DNA from: Saccopteryx bilineata
Lineage: Eukaryota; Chordata; Mammalia; Chiroptera; Emballonuridae
Assembly (NCBI RefSeq): GCF_036850765.1
Contig: NC_089491.1
Location: 184,429,520 to 184,493,519, forward strand
Reading direction: 5' to 3'
DNA length: 64,000 bases
Positions within the stretch are counted from its first letter, which is position 1. The number at the start of each line of letters is the position of its first letter. Below the pieces are notes generated by a model that did not search any database, was not told the DNA's origin, and saw only the letters and a list, made by a program, of their open reading frames with translations. Below, piece by piece: positions 1-11,160 of the stretch. Both the position numbers and the translations under genes were made by a program.

Positions 1-149
1 TCCCCACACTCTTGACTGTTACATGATATAGGTGGTACACTCTCATGAGGAATCTCATTATGCCTCAGATAAGTGACTTTGTATCAGAGACTTCCTTGTT
101 TGTATATTGGATTAAAGGTTTTGATTTTTACACTATAAAATGGGAATAG

Positions 150-605
150 ACCTGGGGCCCTCTCTCTAGGTTCCTGAGATCAGCATTAGAGAGGAGAGCA
201 GAGAAAGGCCACGTGGAAAAAGCCAGGAGAAACAGCCAAGATGGTGGAGTGCTGAGGGAGAAGCCAGTTTGTGCAGTTTGTGTAGGGAGAAGGAGATCGA
301 AAACAGATGAATAAGGCTGGTGAGCTAGAAACCTTTGATTCTAGGAAACTTGAATAAGTCAGTGGCTTTGGGAACCCTGAATGGAAAAAGAAGTGTTTTC
401 CCACTGTGTGTATTTCTTGCCCGCCGGGTCAAGCTAGGATTAAAACTAATGGCCCACCAGTTCTTGGTTCCTTTGTTTTATTACCATCTGTCTAGTTTAG
501 ATGTGAACCTGCATGGGCCAGGCAGCTGTGATGGTGGTGGTGGCTACTGGCTTTACACCTCTCCTGGAAACCTACCCTCTCCCAAGGTCTCCTGCAGTCT
601 CTACT
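150..605. repeat. LTR-like block, copy 1
   Basis: This block resembles the one at about 1800-2240. Shared landmarks in the same order include the phrase ctttgattctagga, a 'gtcagt.g.tttg.gaaccct' stretch, and 'atggcccacc' followed by a 'ttggctcc/ttggttcc' stretch. The two are direct, diverged copies of one repeat. Base composition and length suggest an endogenous-retrovirus LTR fragment, but TG/CA ends and a target duplication were not found. The open frames here are short and overlap the repeat, so no gene is called. Confidence 0.35.
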
Positions 606-1250
606 GAAACAAATAGGTGGGGTTTAATTATTTAACAACTATATATCAATTTAACTGTTACTTGTTAAAATAGATTTTGTCTTTCAATTCACTGTTACCT
701 CACCTTCCAACCCCATCTTACTGAGAAGAGCTGAATAAGCTGTGAATTTTTACTGTTGCAAAATAGTACTTACTTTTTAGAGAAAAACTGCCAAACATTT
801 AAATCGATTTCATTTATCTCTAGCTCTTTCATCACAGCAGCAAATAATAAATTATTAACATCAATAGCAAATAAGTTGAATACAAATAAATCAGACAGAG
901 GAATAGACAAAAAGAATGCAACGAGCCATGGCATTTCTCTTGTGAAGGCAAATTTAATTTTTCCCTAACTATGGAAAGCTCTGAGTCTCACAGTATTCTC
1001 CAGTTATCCTGAAATTAATATTAAATTAATAGATATTATTGACAGCTTTACATCATTCCATTTGTTTCTTCCATTGATTCTTCCATCTCCTCCCACCCAG
1101 CATTAATATAGTTATTATTTTCCAGAGAGAATAATGGATTTGCAGTAAGAGTGTCAGAACTTATGTCCATATGATCATTTACTAAATAATTAGTTTTGGG
1201 CAAGTTATTTCATTTTACTTTTCAAAATCTATATTATAAGAGATTGGACC
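606..1250. other. AT-rich unassigned stretch
   Basis: No coding pattern, recognisable repeat or RNA gene was seen here. Short A/T runs and an unremarkable 70-codon open frame are all it holds. Confidence 0.4.
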
Positions 1251-1254
1251 TTGG

Positions 1255-2650
1255 TTCAGCAGCCTTGGTACTTGAGTTCTAGCTAAGAAAAAATTCAAAT
1301 CCAAAACTCAAACACAAGCAAAAATTTATTTAGGAAGTCACAGAGGTAGAAGAAGTGAGCCAGCTAGAGGGAAGGAGAGGGAACAGGCTCGGGTGTCCTC
1401 CAGAAGAGAGTGCACTGGGGAAAGCAGGGAGTGGGATAAGGTGTGGGTGTTCCAGAAAGAGAGAGAGAGAGAGAGAGAAAACAGACACACTCTGGGGCTT
1501 TAATCTTTATGGGTCCTAAGGGCTTTTAAGGTGGGAATTTTATGGGAGCTCTCAGAGGAGGTTCTCAACAGGATATTCATCAGCTTTTTAAGTGTGTCCT
1601 TTCAGGGTCATAGTCTGCGCTGATTAGTCAATGCTAGGGTAGAGGGTCGTTAGTCATCTGTTGGGCAAATGAGTTTGTAAAACTTGTATTTTTTTAGTTT
1701 GCTCACTTTTAGTGTTAAAAAATGGCACATACGGGCAGTGCCAGGTATGTGATCTGTGAAATTGCAAATCACCTTCCTGCTTGGGAAGGTCCATTGTCTT
1801 GCTAATGTTTGCTGGAGGAGCGGTTTTCTGCCAGAAAGTATTGAAAAGAGAAGGGAGGAAGCCATGTTTTTGCAGAGTTTGTGCAAAGAATAGGGAGAAG
1901 ATATGTAGGTGGGGAACCAGAGGTGAGGGGATTTGGGAGCCCTACTGAGACTGGTGAGGCCTTTGATTCTAGGAAAAACCAGAGAAAATTCTCCTCATTG
2001 TGGAAACGGAGAATGTGTCAGTAGTTTTGCGAACCCTGTGTTTGCTCATTGGCCGGTGTGAGACTTTAATGAAGGAATGGCCCACCTTTTTTTGGCTCCA
2101 CTGTTTCTTTACTGTCTGCCTGAATCCAACGGGAACCTGCAAGTGAATGGCAGCGACAGCCACGGCTACTGGCCATACATCATTACAGCTGGTTCTAATG
2201 TCACCTGTGGTGTCCCCCACCTGGACTGGCTGCTTTTCTGGGCCTGAAGCTGAAATACAACTGAGGCCTAGATGTCATCTCTAGTTTGACCAAAACTCTG
2301 TCTCTGTGGTCAGCAGACCCAAGGCTTTGTTCCTAAGACTGCTTGATGCAGGCCATCACTTCATCATCCTGAGGGCCTAATGCTTAAGTGAGTGGTCATG
2401 CAAAGGCTTGTATAGGAGTCCTAGGAGGCCATTCTCTGGCCCCTTGTTCCTCCTTTAAAAGGATCTACCACATGACTAGCAACATGTTAGGGGAGGAAAG
2501 GTCAGGGGAGAGTCCAAATTGCATGATGTGTGGCAGGAAAGATCCAGAGATTTAAACCACATTACCAGGATTTCATAGGGGAGGAAAGAGCACCGTGGTG
2601 GTGAGGGCCCTCCCTACAATTGTCTGTTGCTAAGCACCCAGAACTTTCCA
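1255..2650. repeat. LTR-like region, copy 2
   Basis: The part at 1800-2240 is a diverged direct copy of the 150-605 block. The region starts near 'aaaaatttatttaggaag' (1321), which reads on the minus strand as an AATAAA-type polyadenylation signal, and contains a (GA)n run at 1459-1478. This fits an antisense LTR of a class I-like endogenous retrovirus, possibly a composite. No internal retroviral gene was recognised. The exact ends and the family are uncertain. Confidence 0.35.
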
Positions 2651-2812
2651 CCTTGTGTCCTTCTATACCTGGCCTATTGTTCCTACTGCATTATGTCTAA
2701 CTGCTTACTACAATCTCTACAATAGAAACTATAGTGCCTACCTCAAAGAATTTGGTTCAGTTTCAAATTAAATTTCAAATACAAAGCATTTAAGAACTGT
2801 TTAAGAGTTTGC

Positions 2813-3246
2813 CTAACCAGGCAGTGGTGCAGTGGATAGATCATCAGTCTCGGATGCAGAGGACCCAGGTTTGAAACTCTGAGGTCACTGGCTAAAGCAC
2901 AGGCTTATCCAGGGGCTCATCAGTTTGAGTGCAGAATCACTGGCTTGAGTTTTAGATCATAGACATGACCCCATGGTCACTGGCTTGAGTCCAAAGGTCG
3001 CTGGCTTGAAGCCCAAGGTCACTGGCTTGAGCAAGGGGGTCACTGACTTGGATGGAGCCCCCTGGTCAAGGCATGTATGAAAATGCAATCAATGAACAAT
3101 TAAGGTGCCACAACAAAGGATTGATGTGTCTTGTCTCTTTCCCTGCCTGTCTGTCTGTCCCTGTCCATTTCTCTCTCTCTCTCTTTCCCTCTCTCTCTCT
3201 TGAGCTAAAAAAAACCCCAAAAAGCAACAACAACAACAACAACAAA
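2813..3246 (+). mobile_element. tRNA-derived SINE, 'CCTGACCAGGCGGTGG' family
   Basis: The head (gcctaaccaggcagtggtgc) is followed by the A-box-like 'gtgcagtggatagatc' and the B-box-like 'aggtttgaaactc'. The body has the repeated 'tcactggcttgag' phrases typical of this family here. The 3' part is a (CT)n tract, then A-rich sequence and an (AAC)n microsatellite at 3225-3244. The copy is moderately diverged and its target duplication is not clear. Confidence 0.85.
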
Positions 3247-3403
3247 AAACTACAAGAAAATTTGATTTTTATTAATGATTTAAATGCATAAATCCATGGG
3301 AAAATTATAAGAAAAATCCCTTTTTTATTTTTTCTTTCCCTTCCTCTCTTCTCCCCTTTCTGCCTTCCTTCTTTCTCTGTCTTTTTCTTGCTCTTTTTCA
3401 GTT

Positions 3404-3418
3404 TCTTATTTAATTTTT
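3404..3418. repeat. Left target-site duplication of Rhin-1 copy
   Basis: The 15-mer tcttatttaattttt is repeated exactly at 3786-3800 and brackets the minus-strand SINE between them. Confidence 0.85.
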
Positions 3419-3785
3419 TTTTGTATTTTTCTGAAGTTGGAAATGGGGAAGCAGTCAGACAGACTCCCGCATGCGCCAGACCGGGATCCACCCAGCATGC
3501 CCACCAGGGGGCGATGCTCTGCCCATCTGGGGCATCGCTCTGTTGCAACCAGAGCCATTCTAGTGCCTGAGGAAGAGGCCACAGAGCCATTCTCAGTGCC
3601 CGGGCAAACGCTGCTCCAATGGAGCCTCGGCTGCAGGAGGGGAAGAGAGAGAGACAGAGGGGAAAGAGAGGGTGAGGGGTGGAGAAGCAGATGGGCACTT
3701 CTCCTGTGTGCCCTGGCCAGGAATCGAACCCGGGACTCCCGCATGCCAGGCCGACGCTCTACCACTGAGCCAATCGGCCAGGGCC
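3419..3785 (-). mobile_element. Rhin-1-type SINE
   Basis: Read on the minus strand, the element begins with a ggccctggccg-type head, a tRNA-like A box and B box, then the polypyrimidine and 'caaggctccattgg'-type body, and ends in a short A tail (poly-T on the plus strand). A perfect 15-bp target duplication shows LINE-mediated insertion and a fairly recent date. The long minus-strand open frames crossing this copy are repeat-derived and not genes. Confidence 0.93.
3501..3512 (+). promoter_or_regulatory. CTCF-like core motif in Rhin-1
   Basis: CCACCAGGGGGC matches the core of the vertebrate CTCF consensus. It lies in the body of the SINE, on the strand opposite to the SINE sense strand. Binding is inferred only from the motif. 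Confidence 0.4.
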
Positions 3786-4254
3786 TCTTATTTAATTTTT
3801 AATTAAACAGTTGTAAGTGTAAATACAAGTTTCATATTTTAAGCCATTTAAGATAAATTCTTCCCCAGTAGTTCTAAAGTATGAGTTTGCATGTATGTGA
3901 ATGGCTTTCCTGTATGAAAGTTGACAAAACCTTATGACTTGTTAGGCACTGTGCTAGGTGCTAGGAAACAGGAGTGTATGAAGTCAGATGGATCCTTAGC
4001 TTTTAGTCTGCTTTTCAAGTTTCAGTATAAAAATAGCCATTACTATTAGCACTGTACCCACACTGTAGCCCTGCATTGGTACATGCAGGTATTTTCTTAG
4101 TTAAATGGAAGGGATTTTGCTTCATGAAAAATGCATGTATCCTCACTAGCTGGGGGGAGGGTGGTGAGGGACAGTAGATACATAATGAATGTTTTCTCAT
4201 TTTTCACTTTTTTATATTAGAGAGAAGTGGATAAGCTGGTAGTTGACAAACAGA

Positions 4255-4405
4255 GTCCTATTGGAACACCGTATTTATTCAGTGACCTTTTGTTTGTGGC
4301 TACTATTGTGATACAAAGGCAGAACTGAGTATTTGAAACAAAACTTTATATGGGCCACAAAACTAAACATCTTATTGTCTATCTCTTTAAAGAAACTGCT
4401 TTTTG
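4255..4405. repeat. hAT (Charlie-type) DNA transposon fragment
   Basis: The stretch around 'gtggctactattgtgatac', 'ggcagaactgagtatttg' and 'atgggccacaaaactaaa' follows, in order, a widespread mammalian non-autonomous hAT element as I remember it. It is strongly diverged and lacks visible terminal repeats. The exact family name is not assigned. Confidence 0.5.
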
Positions 4406-4876
4406 ATCCCTATTCTAGAGAAAAATCTCTCCACCAGTTTTTACCAGAGTGCTGGCTCTTTAAACATTTATAATTGCCCTGTTCTCACTATAATTAACTG
4501 TCCTTTACTATTTCTTAAAATAGAAACTACCATCCCTGTTGCATTTAAAGAAACTTCCCAAGTGGCCTTGATGTTCTTTGTCTCTCTTAGTTACTGTTCC
4601 CTATACCATTTGTACAAAACTAAAGAATTTCCTGTAGTCACACAAAATGGTGACTACTCACCGACTCAGAACCTTATTTTTAAAAATTTCTCTTATTATT
4701 TCCTGTTAGTTTCTTTCTTAATAGTTATTTATTTATGAATTTATTTATTTGCTTGTTTGTTTGTTTTACAGAAGAGCCCTATTTGCTCAGAAAGTGGCCT
4801 CACTAATTCAGAGGAGGTAGTGTGGTAGTGGAAGCTAACTAGGAAGTCAGAACTTCCTAAAATTAAAAAAACGTAA

Positions 4877-5253
4877 GCCCTGGCTGGTAAGCTAAGTGGT
4901 AAGCTTTGGCTGGCATGTGGAAGTCTCAGGTTCAAATCCCAGTCAGGGAACACAGGTGAAGCGCTCATCTGTTTCTCCACCCCTCCCCCTCTTCTTTCTC
5001 TTTATATCTCTCTTCCCCTCCAGCAGCCATGGCTTAGTTGGAGCAAATTGACCCCGGGCACTGAGGATGGCTACATGGCCTCACCTCAGGCACTAAAAAT
5101 AGCTTGGTTGCTGAGTAACGGAGCAACAGCCCTATATGGACAGAGCATCACCTTGTAGGGGGACTTGCCAAGTGGATCCCAGTTGTGGTGCATGTGGGAG
5201 TCTGTCACTCTTCCTCCCTGCTTCTCACTTAAGAAAATAAAAAGAAAACAACA
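4877..5253 (+). mobile_element. Rhin-1-type SINE, older copy
   Basis: The head 'gccctggctggtaagctaag' and the body 'cttctccacccctccccctc', with later 'ggtggatcccagt'-like and 'gggagtctgtc' landmarks, identify the family. Many point changes and small deletions make it one of the oldest full-length copies in the window. The CTCF-like core found in younger copies is destroyed here ('accttgtagggggac'). Confidence 0.85.
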
Positions 5254-5257
5254 GCAG

Positions 5258-5445
5258 AGCCCTAGCAAGATAACTTAGAGTGCTATTCTGATATGCCATG
5301 GTTGCAGGTTTGATCCCCAGTCAGGGCACATAAAATAACCAATGTATGCATAAATAAGTGCAACAGTCAATTCATTTTTCTGTGTGTATGCATCTTTTAA
5401 AAAATTAATAAAAATATAAAATAATAATAATAATTAAAAAACATC
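5258..5445 (+). mobile_element. Ves-like SINE
   Basis: The head 'gccctagcaagataac' with B-box-like 'ggtttgatcccc' and 'agtcagggcacat' is followed by 'accaatgtatgcataaataa', a phrase typical of the Ves SINEs of bats. It is followed by an A/T-rich tail with an (ATA)n run. It sits directly downstream of a Rhin-1 copy. It is the only copy of this family seen here. Confidence 0.7.
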
Positions 5446-5567
5446 AGAAACTTTGTGACTGCCACTCGGTGCCACAATGTCATAGCCTATTGCTGGCCAC
5501 TGACAGCATTTGACAGGCTAAAGAAAGCTCTGGGTATCACGTTTCAGCAGAGCCTGGGACCCTGGAC

Positions 5568-5577
5568 AGCAGGCTCT
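5568..5577. repeat. Left target-site duplication of twin-primed LINE-1
   Basis: agcaggctct is repeated at 6545-6554, at the two outer ends of the inverted LINE-1 fragment. Confidence 0.7.
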
Positions 5578-6544
5578 CTCTTTTTTTTTTTTTATTTTAA
5601 CGGGGTGACATTAAGAAATCAGGGTACATATGTTCAAAGGAAACATCTCCAGGTTATCTTGTCATTCAATTATGTTGCATACCCATCACCCAAAGTCAGA
5701 TTGTCCTCCATCACCTTCTATCTGGTTTTCTTTGTGCTCCTCCCCTCCCTGCTCTCCCTTCCTCCCCCCCCCTTAACCACCACACTCTTGTCCATGTCTC
5801 TTAGTCTCGTTTTTATGTCCCACCTATGTATGGAATCATGCAGTTCTTAGTTTTTTCTGATTTACTTATTCCAACTAAATGGGAGATGGTATTTTCAAAC
5901 AACAGCTCAGATAAGGACCTAATATCCAAAATATACAAAGAACTCATAAAACTCAACAACAAACAAACAATCCAATAATAAAATGAGAAGAGGACATGAA
6001 CAAACACTTCTCCCAGGAAGAAATACAAATGGCCAACAGATATATGAAAAGATGCTCATCTTTATTAGTTATTAGAGAAATGCAAATCAAAACTGCAATG
6101 AGATACCACCTCACACCTGTTAGATTAGCTATTATCAACAAGACAGGTAATAACAAGTGTTGGAGAGGCTGTGGAGAAAAAGGAACCCTCATTCACTGTT
6201 GGTGGGAATGTAAAGTAATACAACCATTATGGAAGAAAGTATGATGGTTCCTCAAAAAACTAAAACTAGAACTACCATATGACCCAGCAATCCCTCTACT
6301 GGGTATATACCCCCAAAACTCAAAAACACTGGTACATAAAGACACATGCAGCCCCATGTTCATTGCAGCGTTGTTCACGGTGGCCAAGACATGGAAACAA
6401 CCAAAAAGCCCTTCTATAGATGACTGGATAAAGAAGATGTGGTACATATACACTATGGAATACTACTCAGCCATAAGAAATGATGACATCGGATCATTTA
6501 CAACAACATGGATGGATTTTGATAACATTATACAGAGTGAAATA
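5578..6544 (-). mobile_element. 5'-inverted (twin-primed) LINE-1 fragment
   Basis: The left part (5578-about 5872) is the LINE-1 3' end in minus orientation: poly-T, 3' UTR and the very end of ORF2. The right part (about 5871-6544) is the next upstream piece of ORF2 but in plus orientation, so the element is inverted at its 5' side. The plus-strand frames read a typical ORF2 C-terminal region, including a Cys-rich stretch ([19 protein letters not shown]) and an '[15 protein letters not shown]' segment. The two parts meet within the same 'aataag' sequence with little or no loss. A 10-bp target duplication flanks both. Confidence 0.88.
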
Positions 6545-6832
6545 AGCAGGCTCTTGATCTAACTTGGATCAGTTAACTACAGCATATGTTGCTGCTTCCT
6601 TTTCCACTTCCATACTTTCTGTAGCACTGTATGTCCTTTCTAGAACCCCACTGTCACTCAGCTAGTCATTTGAAAGGAAATGTTGTAGAGTAGAAATGTT
6701 ACTGGGGAAATATTGGGCAAAGGCAAGTCAAAGACTACTACACTATATCTAGCTGAGTGACTTAAAATAATTTGTCTTTTCTAGGCCTACATGACATCAT
6801 TATTAATTTAAGAGCCATTTAACAATAGTGGA

Positions 6833-7198
6833 GCTTAACCAGGTGGTGGCACAGTAGATAGAGGGTCGGACTGAGATGCGGAGTACCCAGGTTAGAAATC
6901 CTGAGGTTGCTGGTTTGAGCGTGGGCTCATCTGGCTTGAGCGTGGGCTCACTAGCTTGAGCGAGGGGTCGCTGGCTTGAGCATGGGATCACAGACATGAC
7001 CCCATGGTCACTGGCTTGAGCCCAAAGTCACTTGCTCTGCTGTAGCTCCCCAGTCAAGGCACATATGAAAAAGCAATCATTGAACAACTAAGGAGCTATA
7101 ATGAAGAATTGATGCTTCTCATCTTTCTCTCTTCCTGTATGTCTGTCCTTCTCTCTGTCTCTGTCAAAAATAAATAAACAAACAAACAAATAAATAAA
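6833..7198 (+). mobile_element. tRNA-derived SINE, 'CCTGACCAGGCGGTGG' family
   Basis: The head is 'gcttaaccaggtggtggc', followed by 'acagtagatagagggtcgga', the B-box-like region and the repeated 'ctggcttgagcgtggg' phrases. It ends with 'ctgtctctgtcaaaaata' and an (AAAT/AAAC)n tail. Confidence 0.85.
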
Positions 7199-8200
7199 GG
7201 AGGATTTTTTTGCAGGGTGAATGGTATTAATGAGTAGGCAATAGACAAACATTTATCGTTTTTCTTTACATTTCTGTAATATTGTGCTTACCAAAGTTTA
7301 GAGAAAAGGAAACTTAATAAGTAACGCAAGGCTTGTTACTAACAGCTAATAGAAATCCCAGCTCCTCCTGACTTAAATTTCTACTTTTTCCTCAATAATT
7401 TATCTAGTTTATCTTTAACAACTGAGTAAAACAACATGATCAGAATCCTGAGAAATGAGAAGGCTGGAAGACCCCATGTCTGATTCTGTTGGCTAGTATT
7501 GGTTCAATCCCACTGAAACATGTTTGAGATAGTAGGTAAACAGGGCTTTTTAACTCTAGGTTAGGTCTCAGTAAACTAAACTCTGACATTTACAAAACAG
7601 TTACAGTAGTTAAAAATACCAGTTAATAGAATATAGAGTAATAGAAATGGTCAACCAGCAGAGAAGAGAGTAGTAGAGTTAATAGTAGAGTTCATAATAT
7701 ATATACATATATATATATTTAAATATATAAATATATTTAAATAGATATAAATATATAAATATATATATTTAAAATGTATTGTAAGCTAATGGTAATCTAT
7801 AATACAATGAACTAAGATTTGCTTTTTTCATTACTAGCAATAAGTATTTCCATTTTCTATATATCCATAGTTAGATAAGGCTACAACTTACCATGTTTTG
7901 TTGAGCTGATATCATTGGTGGATATCTGTCTGGTTTGCTCTAATGATTAATGTTTTTTATAAAATTATATTTTCAGAAATGCAATTCTGCAGTTTCAGGT
8001 ACACTAAACTAATTCATTATTTGCCTTGGTTTTAAACTTTCACTTACATGTTATTATTTTGCCATTCTCCTAAAATTTTAGTTTTTTCCAATTTATAACT
8101 GAGAAAAAAATTGTCAATGGTTGTAAGAAGCACTGTTTCTTGAATATGATACTTTGTAATACACTGTTTTTATAACACAATTGTCAACTTACTATGCAGT
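7199..8200. other. AT-rich unassigned stretch with (TA)n tract
   Basis: This is non-coding AT-rich sequence. A run of TA/TTTAAATA units occupies about 7697-7770. Nothing else was recognised. Confidence 0.4.
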
Positions 8201-8324
8201 GCTCTTCAAAATTCAGTGTACATGAGTTTCTAATTCAGTAAATCTGGGGTATGACACAGAAATTTGAATTTCTAACAAGCTTCCAGTTGGCAGCAGGTGG
8301 GTCATTAGACCACACTGGAATAAC
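8201..8324. repeat. MER5A-like hAT remnant
   Basis: 'attcagtaaatctggggtat', 'aatttctaacaagcttccag' and 'cagcaggtgggtcattagac' follow the order of the right half of MER5A-type elements as I remember them. It is strongly diverged. Confidence 0.5.
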
Positions 8325-8514
8325 CTTTGATTGATTACTATGTCATTTACATTCTAGAGTATGGCAAAGTGCTGGTATTTAGTAAGAATTAATTGAATGG
8401 ACAATCGAAAGTGCTAACAGAAATGGGGAAATGTGAGGTACTTATTCATTTACCCAGTGATTCATTGCTTCAGCACTCAGTGAGTGGCTGTCATGTACAG
8501 GGCATTATCTGTCA

Positions 8515-8600
8515 TTTATCTATTATCTGTCTACCTATCTATCTATCTATAATCTATTTATCATCTATCGATCCATCTAATTATCTATCTATGTAGATAA
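8515..8600. repeat. (ATCT)n microsatellite
   Basis: Imperfect tetranucleotide runs of tatc/atct are interrupted by point changes. Confidence 0.9.
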
Positions 8601-8802
8601 GATGAGATAAGATACATGGATATAAGTCGACACTTTTGACCCTTACACAACCTGGGAATTAGAGGCACCAAACTCCTCACAGTCAAAAATTCACATTTAA
8701 CTTTTGACTCCCTAAAAAGTTTACTAATAGCCCACTGTTGGCTGTATGTCTTACTGATAACATGAATAGTCAATTAACACATATTTTATATGTTGTATGC
8801 AT

Positions 8803-8819
8803 TATATACTCTATTTTTT
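8803..8819. repeat. Left target-site duplication of Rhin-1-like copy
   Basis: The 17-mer tatatactctatttttt recurs exactly at 9170-9186. Confidence 0.85.
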
Positions 8820-9169
8820 AAAATTCAGTGAGAGGTGGAAAGGCAGAGAGACAGACTCCCTCATGCGCCTGGTCAGGATCCACCTCACAAGCCCACTAGG
8901 GGGCAATACTCTGTGACATTGCTCCACTGCTCAGCAACCGAGCCCTTTTTAGTGCTTGAGGCAGAGGCCATGGAGCCATCCTCAGCGCCTAGGGCCAACT
9001 CACTCCAATTGAGCCACGGCTGCATGAGGGGAAGACAAAGCAAGAAAAGCTATAGGGTAGGGGTGGAGAAGCAGATGGGTACTTCTTCTGTGTGCCCTGA
9101 CCAGGAATCAAACCCAGAACATCCACACGCCAGGCCTACACTCTACCACTAAGCCAACTGGCCAGGGTC
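8820..9169 (-). mobile_element. Rhin-1-type SINE, variant subfamily
   Basis: On the minus strand the head is accctggccagttggcttag-like, with tRNA-like boxes. The body differs from the younger copies: it has 'ccaattgagcc' where most have 'ccaatggagcc', and a different stretch before it. The same type of body is seen at 56105-56474. The 17-bp perfect target duplication shows that this copy is not extremely old. Confidence 0.9.
8893..8904 (+). promoter_or_regulatory. CTCF-like core motif in Rhin-1
   Basis: CCACTAGGGGGC fits the CTCF core (CCAC-C/T-AGGGGGC). It is at the same position of the SINE as in other copies. No binding data are available from sequence alone. Confidence 0.4.
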
Positions 9170-9186
9170 TATATACTCTATTTTTT

Positions 9187-10046
9187 TAATGCAATAAAGT
9201 AAGCTAGAAAAAAGAAAATGCTATTAAAATCACAAGAAAGAGAAAATAAATTTACAATACTGTACTGTACTGTATTTATTAATACTATAAATTTATATCA
9301 TCTGTTGACAAGATTGAAAAAGTCCACATAGATAAACCTGTACATTTCAAACATATGTTGTTACATGTATTCTATCTATATTTATATATATCTATCTATC
9401 AAGAGGAAGGTAGGGAGAAAGGAGAGGATGGTGAAGTAGAGAGGGATGATCAGATAGGTAGACCTATATGGACATTATAACTAGTAAAAGACGTTTTCTA
9501 AATACCCCATACTTTCAAAGAGCATGGAGTCTAATGAGGGTGTTGGGAAAGTAAAATTAAATTTTAAGATTGTATTTAGGTGTTGTTAAAATAATAAGTG
9601 CACAGAAAGGTGACAACAATTAAAAATACAAAAATGTCTTGACTCATATAATTATTACATAAATGAATTTTGTGAAAGTTGGTAGTGTGAAATGCAATGT
9701 GTATTCAAATAATAGAAGTTGCTTCCTCCTTTATAGAGACATCAAGGTCTCCCCAGCATTATTCAGTATGTTAATAGCCCAGGATAGCAATCTGGGTATC
9801 TCTGTCTGAGTTTTCACAAGAAGAGGCATATGTTGTCCTATCTGTGGCATGAAATCTGCAGGGTCTGGAGTTATATGCTGATGAAATTTCACCTGGGTTT
9901 TTAGAATCTTTCCTCTTCCAGCTGTAATAGTCATTAAATACTTGGTGGAGCTACCAGAAGCCATCAAGACCTCTGTCCTGAGATGCCTGAGCAGATCTAG
10001 TCTCTTTACCAAGCATGTTGATACATACTGTGGTCAGGTTATCCTT
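9187..10046. other. AT-rich unassigned stretch
   Basis: The stretch contains a (CTAT/TATC)n microsatellite at about 9371-9400 and a 93-codon minus-strand open frame at 9731-10012. No function or family was recognised for that frame. The rest is AT-rich, without a recognised repeat. Confidence 0.4.
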
Positions 10047-10063
10047 AAAAATTGCCTTGTTGT
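10047..10063. repeat. Left target-site duplication of Rhin-1 copy
   Basis: aaaaattgccttgttgt (17 bp) recurs exactly at 10437-10453. Confidence 0.9.
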
Positions 10064-10436
10064 GGCCCTGGCCGGTTGGCTCAGTGGTAGAGCGTCGGCC
10101 TGGTGTGAAGGAGTCCCGGGTTCGATTTCCGGCCAGGGCACACAGGAGAAGTGCCCATCTGCTTCTCCACCCCTCCCCCTCTCCTTCCTCTCTGTCTTTC
10201 TCTTCCCCTCCTGCAGCCGAGGCTCCATTGGAGCAAAAGATGGCCCGGGCGCTGGGGATGGCTCCTTGGCCTCTGCCCCAGGCACTAGAGTGGCTCTGGT
10301 CGCGACGGAACGACACCCTGGATGAGCAGAGCATCACCCCCTGATGGGCGTGCCGGGTGGATCCCGGTCGGGCGCCTGCGGGAGTCTGTCTAACTGCCTC
10401 CCTGTTTCCAGCTTCAGAAAAATACAAAAAAAAAAA
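10064..10436 (+). mobile_element. Rhin-1-type SINE, young copy
   Basis: The tRNA-like head holds an A box (tggctcagtggtagagcg, 10077-10094) and a B box (ggttcgatttc, 10119-10129). The ends of the head can pair (gccctggcc with ggccagggc), as in a tRNA acceptor stem. The polypyrimidine body and terminal (A)n are intact and flanked by a perfect 17-bp duplication. The CTCF-like core has one change (ccatcagggggt when reversed). Confidence 0.95.
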
Positions 10437-10453
10437 AAAAATTGCCTTGTTGT

Positions 10454-11160
10454 ATCCTTTTATTTGAACACTATAAACTTATTTTATCAGTTCTTAAAAT
10501 GGACAGTATGAATTGTTTTCTGGGATCCTAGTAAGCTCTATTCTTGACGTGACAGTGGACTGTGATAACATAAGGTTCACAAAATATATAGCATATCAGA
10601 AATTCAGTGATAAATTACTTGGAGTTTTATTTGACACATACTTTAGTACATTTTTTATTTTAAGGTGTGGTGGTGTTTTATTTGTGCAGTATGTACATTA
10701 TCTAAAAGAATGAGAAATAAAGAAAATAACTTTAATCTTCTGTATTAACTAAGGGCTTACATAGACTATATGAATGGAGATATATTCAGTGTGATACTGT
10801 CTACATAATGTGTCCGGTTCTAAAATTACCACTTGATTTCATGGTATATGTGTCTTTGTGTGAGAAATAATGAAATCGAAAAATGAACTAATTTATCTTG
10901 CAGTAGGTACCTTGAATTTTGAATGTAATGAATGCTAAAAAGAATGAGAGTTGAATATAGCAGACCTAATGGTCTGTTTGAAAACCATCAACCCTTTTTG
11001 TCCCCTATCCTGTAAATAATCACATTAAATAGCTCTTTGTTCCTGAATACTTTCCATGTAGAGTTTGTATTTTGAGACACATTTTGGGGGCTGAAAGATT
11101 TTAAAAGCCTTTACTAGGAATATGTTGTAAAAATAAAACTAACCCAAGTTAAGAAAATGG
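10454..11160. other. AT-rich unassigned stretch
   Basis: No coding pattern or recognised repeat was seen between the SINE and the GC-rich islet at 11161. Confidence 0.4.

Noticed and set aside
3066..3698. 210-codon minus-strand open frame
   Set aside because: It crosses the tail of one SINE and the body of another; its Lys/Ser-rich middle comes from A/T- and CT-rich repeat tails. It is not a gene.
10064..10140. tRNA gene call on Rhin-1 heads
   Set aside because: A and B boxes and a closing stem are present, but the sequence continues into a SINE body and is repeated twelve times with A tails and target duplications. These are tRNA-derived SINEs.
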